Assembly: GCA_947302185.1 (NCBI GenBank)
Contig: CAMYVI010000163.1
Coordinates: 1 to 5,892, forward strand
Direction: 5' to 3'
DNA: 5,892 nucleotides
Source of the DNA: an uncultured Lachnospiraceae bacterium
GTDB lineage: Bacteria; Bacillota_A; Clostridia; Lachnospirales; Lachnospiraceae
Shown here: positions 1 to 4,200 of the stretch, piece after piece
How positions within the stretch are numbered: the stretch's first letter is position 1
Layout: each line of letters opens with the position of its first letter
Translations under genes and position numbers: made by a program
Notes under the pieces: generated by a model
What the model saw: only the letters and a program-made list of their open reading frames with translations
Databases searched by the model: none
What the model was told of the DNA's origin: nothing

Positions 1-79
1 TCTTTATCACTTCAAATGAATAGTCCGACTGATATTTTTCCTATCTCTTTATCACTTCAAATGAATAATCCGACTGATA
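1..79. repeat. 45-bp-period tandem duplication covering the 3' end of apbE
   Basis: Positions 1-34 and 46-79 match over 34 bp with one difference (g at 23, a at 68). The offset is 45 bp, or 15 codons. Read on the minus strand, the copy at 46-79 encodes the last residues of the ApbE protein (YQSDYSFEVIK, then R and stop). The copy at 1-34 lies after the TAG stop, in the same frame, and encodes YQSDYSFEVIK again. The single mismatch is a synonymous Asp codon change (GAT versus GAC). The left edge of the window cuts the array, so further copies cannot be excluded. Confidence 0.9.
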
Positions 80-1288
80 ATCGTCCGCGATTCCCTCTGT
101 CACGTACATCTTATCCTCATCAGTCATCATGATCATCTGGAACTCATCACTGTGAGCTTTCCAGTATTCCGCAGCCTTTTCGGGACCGCACACATACATA
201 GCCGTCGACAGGGCGTCAGCCATCGTCCCGTTCTTACAGATTATCGTGACGCATGCATCCACAGAAAAGCCATTATCGGCAGGATAACCTGTCTTCGGAT
301 CGATAATATGATGATATGTATTACCTTTCGAATCCCTGAAGTTCCGCTCATACCCGCCGGATGTGATGACTGCGCAGTCCTCTACCGTAAGAATGCCGAG
401 AAAGCCGCCTTTGTTCCTGTCGTTGAGAGCTATGCGCCATTTGCTTCCGTCAGGCTTACTTCCGACCGCCTGAATATTTCCGCCCAGATCCATCAGTGCG
501 CTCGTTATACCGTTTTCTCTCAGTATTTCAGCTACGGACTGGGATGCATATCCCTTCGCGATACCGCCGAAATCGATCTTCATTCCTTCCGGAAGAGTGA
601 CCTCGCCACTCTCCGCATCGAATCCGATTTCAGAAGAACCGACCCTCTTAAGTGTCTCTTTAATCTCGGCATCAGGCGGGGCTTCACGCGTTTTTTCCTC
701 CGCCTCTTCATCATTCGAAGAATTCTTCTTTTCGGACTCCGCTTTCTTTTTCGCATCCTCTTCAGCCTTCTTTATGGCGTCCTCGATACTCTCGCCGTAA
801 AGCTCCGTAAATCCCCAGAGCTCCATGAGCGGATAGACCGAGACATCGAATGACCCGTCCGTCTGATCATACAGATCAAGGCTTGTCTTCAGCAGATATG
901 ACGCGTCCTCCCCGAGAGCTGCCGATCCTGTTTCATTTAATTTCCCTATTTCACTGTCCGGGTTGCCGGTAGACAGCAATGCATCCAGAGATTCAATTTT
1001 TTCCGCACCCTTCTCGAGTGCTGCTTCCGCATTATCTCCGTAAGCCTGAAGCCTCATATACGGTACGGTCATTACATCCATAAGTTCCCTGACCGCCGGT
1101 TTATTGTCATAGGCCTTACCTGATACCGCTTTCTGATCCCTTGCTTCTTCCGCCACGCTCTCTTCCGGCTGCAGGGTCCCGCCGTTTCCTGCGCTGCCCG
1201 CTCCCAAGCCGCACCCTGTCATGGTGAGAACCGCAGCTGTGAAAAAGCAGACGGCTCTTTTTATCCCGCATTTTATGTTTTTATTCAT
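41..1288 (-). CDS. apbE: ApbE-family FAD:protein FMN transferase, lipoprotein
   Basis: This 415-residue protein belongs to the ApbE/Ftp family, which moves FMN from FAD onto Thr or Ser of target proteins such as RnfG/NqrC-type or FMN-binding-domain redox proteins, usually outside the membrane. The N-terminus has a basic start, a hydrophobic stretch (about 12-24) and a lipobox ending MTGC (Cys26), so a membrane-anchored lipoprotein is expected. Family landmarks appear in order: SEIGKLN (112-118), DGSFDVSVYPL (144-154), DFGGIAKGYA (239-248), DLGGNI (267-272), HIIDPKTGYP (327-336) and the Mg-site segment MADALSTAM (356-364, with Asp358 and Thr362). A Lys/Glu/Ala-rich insert at about 165-206 is longer than usual for the family. 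The ATG at 1286-1288 is preceded by AAGGAG, 11 nt away. No flavinylation target is in the window. The family call is secure; the physiological substrate is unknown. Confidence 0.93.
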   Translation of the reverse strand: MNKNIKCGIKRAVCFFTAAVLTMTGCGLGAGSAGNGGTLQPEESVAEEARDQKAVSGKAYDNKPAVRELMDVMTVPYMRLQAYGDNAEAALEKGAEKIESLDALLSTGNPDSEIGKLNETGSAALGEDASYLLKTSLDLYDQTDGSFDVSVYPLMELWGFTELYGESIEDAIKKAEEDAKKKAESEKKNSSNDEEAEEKTREAPPDAEIKETLKRVGSSEIGFDAESGEVTLPEGMKIDFGGIAKGYASQSVAEILRENGITSALMDLGGNIQAVGSKPDGSKWRIALNDRNKGGFLGILTVEDCAVITSGGYERNFRDSKGNTYHHIIDPKTGYPADNGFSVDACVTIICKNGTMADALSTAMYVCGPEKAAEYWKAHSDEFQMIMMTDEDKMYVTEGIADDYQSDYSFEVIKR

Positions 1289-1299
1289 CCGTTATCTAT

Positions 1300-1305
1300 C
1301 TCCTT
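1300..1305 (-). promoter_or_regulatory. Ribosome binding site of apbE
   Basis: The minus strand reads AAGGAG here, 11 nt before the ATG at 1288. The spacing is slightly long but the match to the Shine-Dalgarno consensus is good, and it supports this ATG as the start. Confidence 0.65.
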
Positions 1306-1349
1306 ATTCTCAACTCTGTCAATCACCGGAATATCCGAAAGTTTTCCGA

Positions 1350-1405
1350 TTCGGGTATGAGCCGGAAAATCCCGCAGTTTCGGGTATGAGCCGGAAAATC
1401 CCGCA
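1350..1405. repeat. Two identical 27-bp direct repeats in the apbE/tetR divergent region
   Basis: Positions 1350-1376 and 1379-1405 are identical over 27 bp (each begins TTCGGGTATGAG and ends AAAATCCCGCA), giving a 29-bp period. Inside and around them are smaller inverted elements: TTTTCCG at 1342-1348 with CGGAAAA at 1363-1369, and CCCG at 1371-1374 with CGGG at 1381-1384. The second copy stops immediately before the -35 hexamer of the tetR promoter candidate. The period is near three helical turns, so a regulator could bind both copies on roughly one face of the DNA. They could be operator sites or a simple duplication. Confidence 0.85.
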
Positions 1406-1434
1406 TTGATATTAAATCCCCGTTACTGTAAAAT
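1406..1434 (+). promoter_or_regulatory. Candidate sigma-A type promoter of the TetR-family gene
   Basis: TTGATA (1406-1411) and TAAAAT (1429-1434) are separated by exactly 17 bp; each hexamer differs from the consensus at one position. Transcription would start near 1441 and give a leader of about 70 nt before the ATG at 1512. The box abuts the 27-bp direct repeats upstream and a 25-bp dyad downstream, both plausible control sites. Confidence 0.6.
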
Positions 1435-1446
1435 GATGACCGTACA

Positions 1447-1471
1447 CCTGTAATTATATCATATGTTCAGG
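1447..1471. promoter_or_regulatory. Imperfect 25-bp dyad, possible TetR operator
   Basis: The segment runs from CCTG (1447-1450) to CAGG (1468-1471) and is centred on 1459; 8 of 12 position pairs are complementary, including TAT/ATA near the centre. It sits just past the predicted transcription start of the TetR-family gene, where an autorepressor would block initiation. The sequence is AT-rich, so part of the symmetry may be chance. No experimental link exists. Confidence 0.3.
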
Positions 1472-1496
1472 CAGCATAAGAATAATAGATTTTTTG

Positions 1497-1505
1497 AAGA
1501 AAGAG
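1497..1505 (+). promoter_or_regulatory. Purine-rich ribosome binding site deciding the TetR-family start
   Basis: The stretch AAGAAAGAG ends 6 nt before the ATG at 1512. The in-frame TTG at 1494 would add six residues but has only AT-rich sequence and no Shine-Dalgarno motif before it. The ATG is therefore preferred. Confidence 0.5.
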
Positions 1506-1511
1506 AACACT

Positions 1512-2099
1512 ATGACCATTCACAGCAAAGATTTTCGTTATACACAGACCGAAAAAGATCTTCTGATGGCATTTGATCTCCTCTGCCGGGAAAAAGACCC
1601 TCTGAAAATAACTGTTGCCGAGATCTCAAAAAAGACCGGCGTGACCCGCAGCACCTTTTATAACCATTATCAGGATATGCCGCAGCTTATCGAATCCGTT
1701 GAAGAGACGATCCTGAACGACCTCAGAAATGTGCTTCTGAGGCTGCAGGAGGGCTCGGACCGTCCCGATAAGATGACGAGAACATATTTCTCCGCGCTAT
1801 GCCGTTATATCAAAAAAAGCGGATTTTTGATCCGTGAACTGAAGACGCTCGAAGGCGCCGAATTTGTGGGCCGAGCCATAAATCTCCTTCACGAGTATGT
1901 CCGGGAATTTACCGGCACAGAGCATGCGGAATCTCCGGCAAAAACCCAGATGCAGGCCTACCTTCTCTCATTCACAATCGGAGGCATGTTCGGCATCTTA
2001 CATAAATGGGCCTCGGAAGAGTGCAATGACTCCCCCGAGGCCGTGGCTTTACTTCTATCTCGTTTTTATATCAAGAACGCCTCTGCGTTCTTGCCGTGA
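1512..2099 (+). CDS. TetR/AcrR-family transcriptional regulator
   Basis: With the ATG start this is a 195-residue protein, a normal TetR length. The N-terminal DNA-binding domain is clear: the first helix covers about 11-27, and the helix-turn-helix around 33-53 reads ITVAEISKKTGVTRSTFYNHY, the family signature, followed by DMPQLIE. The C-terminal part (about 60-195) is helical, with a hydrophobic stretch at 148-164 (AYLLSFTIGGMFGILHKWA). This resembles the C-terminal domain of DhaS-like TetR members, whose ligands vary. It is transcribed away from apbE and converges on the acyl-CoA synthetase gene. By analogy with the family it probably represses its own promoter and possibly a neighbour; the ligand cannot be read from sequence. 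An in-frame TTG at 1494 is an alternative start. The last codons contain a strong hairpin. Confidence 0.92.
   Translation: MTIHSKDFRYTQTEKDLLMAFDLLCREKDPLKITVAEISKKTGVTRSTFYNHYQDMPQLIESVEETILNDLRNVLLRLQEGSDRPDKMTRTYFSALCRYIKKSGFLIRELKTLEGAEFVGRAINLLHEYVREFTGTEHAESPAKTQMQAYLLSFTIGGMFGILHKWASEECNDSPEAVALLLSRFYIKNASAFLP
2072..2093. other. Perfect 9-bp hairpin in the last codons of the TetR-family gene
   Basis: CAAGAACGC (2072-2080) and GCGTTCTTG (2085-2093) are perfect inverted repeats around a CTCT loop, within the codons for KNASAFL just before the stop. No T-run follows on either strand, so it is not a standard intrinsic terminator. It may stabilise the mRNA 3' end or assist the hairpin at 2116-2141. 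Confidence 0.6.
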
Positions 2100-2115
2100 C
2101 TATGAACGATAATGC

Positions 2116-2141
2116 AGGTGTCCGGTAAATGCCGGACATCT
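2116..2141. terminator. Hairpin between convergent genes, possible bidirectional terminator
   Basis: TGTCCGG (2119-2125) pairs with CCGGACA (2132-2138) around a 6-nt loop. The stem extends outward to AGGTGTCCGG/CCGGACATCT, with one G-T pair. It lies in the 51-bp gap between the stop of the TetR-family gene (2099) and the stop of the convergent synthetase gene (2151), the usual place for a shared terminator. The following sequence is only weakly T-rich (CTCTCACTTTATC on plus), so efficiency is uncertain. Confidence 0.5.
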
Positions 2142-2150
2142 CTCACTTTA

Positions 2151-3692
2151 TCAGAACAGTGTCACCAGATCTCTCTTGATCTTCCTAGTGGAAGTCTTCG
2201 GGAACGGTTCGTCTCTCAGTTCAAATCCCGCAAGTCTCCTGTAGGATGGCTGCTTTCGATTATATTCCCTGATGATCTTATCGATTTCCTTCCGAATCTG
2301 CTCTGCCTTCATCTTTTTGGTCCTGTCAGGATCCGGATAAATAAGCGCGCGGAGGCTGGTCCCCTGTCCCACAACGACGATTTCACCGATGATAGCAGCC
2401 GTGTCAAATGCGCCCTCAATCTCTTCCGGAGAGATATTCTCGCCATTTGCAAGAATAATCAGATTCTTCTTTCTCCCGCTCATGTAAAGGTACCCGTCGT
2501 CATCAAGATACCCCAGGTCTCCGGTGTAGAACCAGCCGTCTTTAAGCACTTTGGCAGTCTCTTCCGGCATCTTGTAATAACCCTTCATGACGATATCGCC
2601 GCGGACGCAGACTTCACCGTCTACGATTTTGACCTCCGTGTTGTCAATCGGTTTTCCCAAAGAATCCCACTTGATGCCTCTCTCTCCGTTGAAAGACACA
2701 ACAGGAGATGTTTCCGTACTTCCGTACCCCATCCAGATATCAACGCCGTATTTCTTAAAGTCTTCGACATACTGCGGATCCAGGCGGGCGCCGCCGCAGA
2801 TGATGTGTTTAAGGTTCTTGCCGAACACCTGTGAACCGACCATTTTCTTCGGAATCAGCGGATTCACGGATTTCAGCTTTTTGTATATCGTTTCCAGCAT
2901 GAGCGGCACCATGAGGATAACGTGCGGCTCGAATTTCTTTATATTCTTGACAAGATGTCCGATACTGTCATTAATCGCTACGGTAACGCCCTGTTCAAAC
3001 GCTTTGATCCAGTCGACTGTCAGGCAGAACGCATGGTGGATGGGGAGAACCGAAAGATCCACGCTCCCCGGAGCCAGATGATAATACATATTTACGGCAT
3101 CCGCACCGAGGTTCCCCTGTGTCATCATGACGCCCTTGCTGACGCCGGTCGTGCCGGAAGTGAACATAATAGCCGCGACAGCCTCGGGGTCCGGCTTTTG
3201 AATTTCATAAAACGGTGCATTTGCGCCGAATTCCGGCCAGCTCTCATAATCATACTCCCCGGGTTTATCCGTCAGCAGTACTATTTTAGATATCTGAGGG
3301 CACTCCGACCCGATGCGTTCGAGCAAAGTCTTTTTGATAGGATCCACAAATGCACAGACTACATCCCCTCTGTTCAGCTCGTCTATAATGTCGTCATCGG
3401 ACAGATTCATGTCGATCGGGACAATGACACTATTGGCTGTAAGTACCCCGTAAAATGTCGTGACCCATGGGTAAGAGCTTCGGCCGACTGTCGCAATATG
3501 CGGTGCATCTTCCTCACCGTCGGCCTTCGCCAGCCCTGCAGACTTAAGACCGCTTCTGATTCGGGCTATATCTTCACCCATCTCGCGGTAAGTTCTTGCG
3601 ATCACCTCATCTTTTTCAGGCCAGATGACTGCATTGTAATCTGCGAAGTTCTCTATACTTTTCTCTATAATACCTGTTACGGTAGGCTTCAT
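2151..3692 (-). CDS. AMP-dependent synthetase/ligase, probable acyl-CoA synthetase
   Basis: This 513-residue protein of the ANL superfamily is expected to activate a carboxylic acid, probably a medium- or long-chain fatty acid, to the acyl-AMP and then to the CoA thioester, in the cytosol or at the membrane. Core motifs are all present: the phosphate-binding loop TSGTTGVSKG (178-187), LPIHHAF (216-222), GYGSTETSP (323-331), WFYTGDLGYLDDDGYLYMSG (387-406) followed by RKKN (407-410), and the C-terminal TSTRKIKRD with the presumed catalytic Lys504. Ser in place of Pro in the phosphate loop and TRKI in place of TGKI are both seen in long-chain fatty acyl-CoA synthetases. Nothing suggests a fused carrier or condensation domain. 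An in-frame GTG at 3702-3704 would add MKSV but lacks a ribosome binding site; the ATG at 3690-3692 has GAAGAG 4 nt upstream. No beta-oxidation or lipid synthesis genes adjoin it, so the acid substrate is open. Confidence 0.9.
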   Translation of the reverse strand: MKPTVTGIIEKSIENFADYNAVIWPEKDEVIARTYREMGEDIARIRSGLKSAGLAKADGEEDAPHIATVGRSSYPWVTTFYGVLTANSVIVPIDMNLSDDDIIDELNRGDVVCAFVDPIKKTLLERIGSECPQISKIVLLTDKPGEYDYESWPEFGANAPFYEIQKPDPEAVAAIMFTSGTTGVSKGVMMTQGNLGADAVNMYYHLAPGSVDLSVLPIHHAFCLTVDWIKAFEQGVTVAINDSIGHLVKNIKKFEPHVILMVPLMLETIYKKLKSVNPLIPKKMVGSQVFGKNLKHIICGGARLDPQYVEDFKKYGVDIWMGYGSTETSPVVSFNGERGIKWDSLGKPIDNTEVKIVDGEVCVRGDIVMKGYYKMPEETAKVLKDGWFYTGDLGYLDDDGYLYMSGRKKNLIILANGENISPEEIEGAFDTAAIIGEIVVVGQGTSLRALIYPDPDRTKKMKAEQIRKEIDKIIREYNRKQPSYRRLAGFELRDEPFPKTSTRKIKRDLVTLF

Positions 3693-3723
3693 AACACTCT
3701 TCACTTTCTGTAATCAATCAGTT

Positions 3724-3751
3724 AACCTAACATACTGTACTCCGGCGTCAA
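3724..3751 (-). promoter_or_regulatory. Candidate promoter of the acyl-CoA synthetase gene
   Basis: On the minus strand TTGACG (3746-3751) lies 16 bp before TAGGTT (3724-3729), which is preceded by TGT and so forms an extended -10 (TGnTAnnnT). The -10 itself matches the consensus at only three positions. The site is 32 bp before the ATG and downstream of the STAS terminator, consistent with a separate transcription unit. Confidence 0.4.
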
Positions 3752-3821
3752 ACAGCCTTACGATACGGACCGGGGCGGTTTGATGCGGGACACAAAGCAA
3801 GCGCCACTATACGAAAGTAAC

Positions 3822-3851
3822 AAAAAATACCCGCTGTATCAATACGGCGGG
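3822..3851 (-). terminator. Rho-independent terminator of the CotH-STAS operon
   Basis: On the minus strand CCCGCCGTAT and ATACAGCGGG form a stem of ten positions with one A-C mismatch and a 2-nt loop (3830-3851), followed by TATTTTTTG. This is a classic intrinsic terminator 34 nt past the STAS stop codon. The plus-strand copy has a fully paired stem (one G-U) and is followed by CATTTTAAT, so some bidirectional activity is possible. Confidence 0.85.
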
Positions 3852-3860
3852 CATTTTAAT

Positions 3861-3883
3861 GGACATTCCCATTAAAAATGTCC
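3861..3883. other. Second hairpin directly after the STAS stop codon
   Basis: GGACATT (3861-3867) and AATGTCC (3877-3883) form a 7-bp stem with a 9-nt loop, starting 2 nt past the TAA of the STAS gene on the minus strand. A 9-nt linker separates it from the intrinsic terminator. It may protect the mRNA 3' end or be part of a two-hairpin terminator. Confidence 0.5.
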
Positions 3884-3885
3884 AG

Positions 3886-4188
3886 TTACTCATCATCCAT
3901 TTCAAATATCGTACTGAACCCGGTAATATCAAGAACTTCCCGCACCTCAGGACAGGCATTGGTGATCTTCATGCCTCCTTTTGGGTCCATCGTCTCATAG
4001 GCAATCAAAAGTTCTCTGAGTCCTCCCGAAGAGATATAAGCGAGATTTTTAAAATCAAATACGAGTCTGTCTGCCTCAGGCATGAGTTCAAGCAATTTGT
4101 CGTGAAGTTCCAGTGACGTAACAGCATTCAGCTGACCGCTGACATCCAATACGAGGACGCCGTCCTCCATGCTCTCTACTATCGTCAT
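3886..4188 (-). CDS. STAS-domain protein, anti-sigma factor antagonist type
   Basis: This 100-residue protein is a single STAS domain of the SpoIIAA/RsbV class. It opens with a beta strand (DGVLVLDVSGQLNAVTS, 9-25), then a helix, then the strand and loop RLVFDFKNLAYISSGGLREL (41-60). One of the serines at 53-54 sits where partner-switching kinases phosphorylate such proteins. In known systems the dephosphorylated form binds an HPK-type anti-sigma kinase and frees a sigma factor or another output. No kinase, PP2C phosphatase or sigma factor gene is visible here. The ATG at 4186-4188 has AAGGAGG 5 nt upstream, which overlaps the stop codon of the CotH gene, so the two are almost certainly one operon with coupled translation. 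Length is typical for a stand-alone STAS protein; the partner is unknown. Confidence 0.9.
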   Translation of the reverse strand: MTIVESMEDGVLVLDVSGQLNAVTSLELHDKLLELMPEADRLVFDFKNLAYISSGGLRELLIAYETMDPKGGMKITNACPEVREVLDITGFSTIFEMDDE

Positions 4189-4193
4189 AGCTT

Positions 4194-4200
4194 CCTCCTT
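4194..4200 (-). promoter_or_regulatory. Strong ribosome binding site of the STAS gene overlapping the CotH stop
   Basis: The minus strand reads TAAAGGAGGAAGCTATG: the CotH stop TAA shares its last base with the perfect AAGGAGG, which lies 5 nt before the STAS ATG. The arrangement implies co-transcription and probable translational coupling. Confidence 0.85.

Noticed and set aside
152..853. A 233-codon open frame on the plus strand opposite apbE
   Set aside because: It lies wholly antisense to a well-supported ApbE gene, has no ribosome binding site and its translation is rich in Arg, Phe and Ile without domain motifs; it is a product of codon bias on the other strand.
1293..1322. A perfect TTGACA (minus strand, 1317-1322) as the -35 box of apbE
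   Set aside because: A -10 at 17-18 bp spacing would be ATAGAT or TAGATA, poor matches. It would also place the transcript start at the ATG and remove the AAGGAG ribosome binding site, so I do not call this promoter.
1350..1405. The direct repeats as a minimal CRISPR array
   Set aside because: The gap between the two copies is only 2 bp, so there is no spacer, and no cas gene is present.
1494..1511. TTG at 1494 as the start of the TetR-family gene
   Set aside because: No Shine-Dalgarno sequence precedes it, while the purine-rich AAGAAAGAG inside this stretch is well placed for the ATG at 1512.
2112..2834. A 240-codon open frame on the plus strand opposite the synthetase gene
   Set aside because: It is antisense to ANL-family motifs that are clearly coding, and its translation shows no recognisable family.
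2922..3713. A 263-codon open frame on the plus strand opposite the 5' half of the synthetase gene
   Set aside because: Same situation: antisense to the conserved phosphate-binding loop region, no ribosome binding site, no motif.
3859..4116. An 85-codon open frame on the plus strand opposite the STAS gene
   Set aside because: It is antisense to the conserved STAS core and begins inside the operon's 3' hairpins; no independent support.
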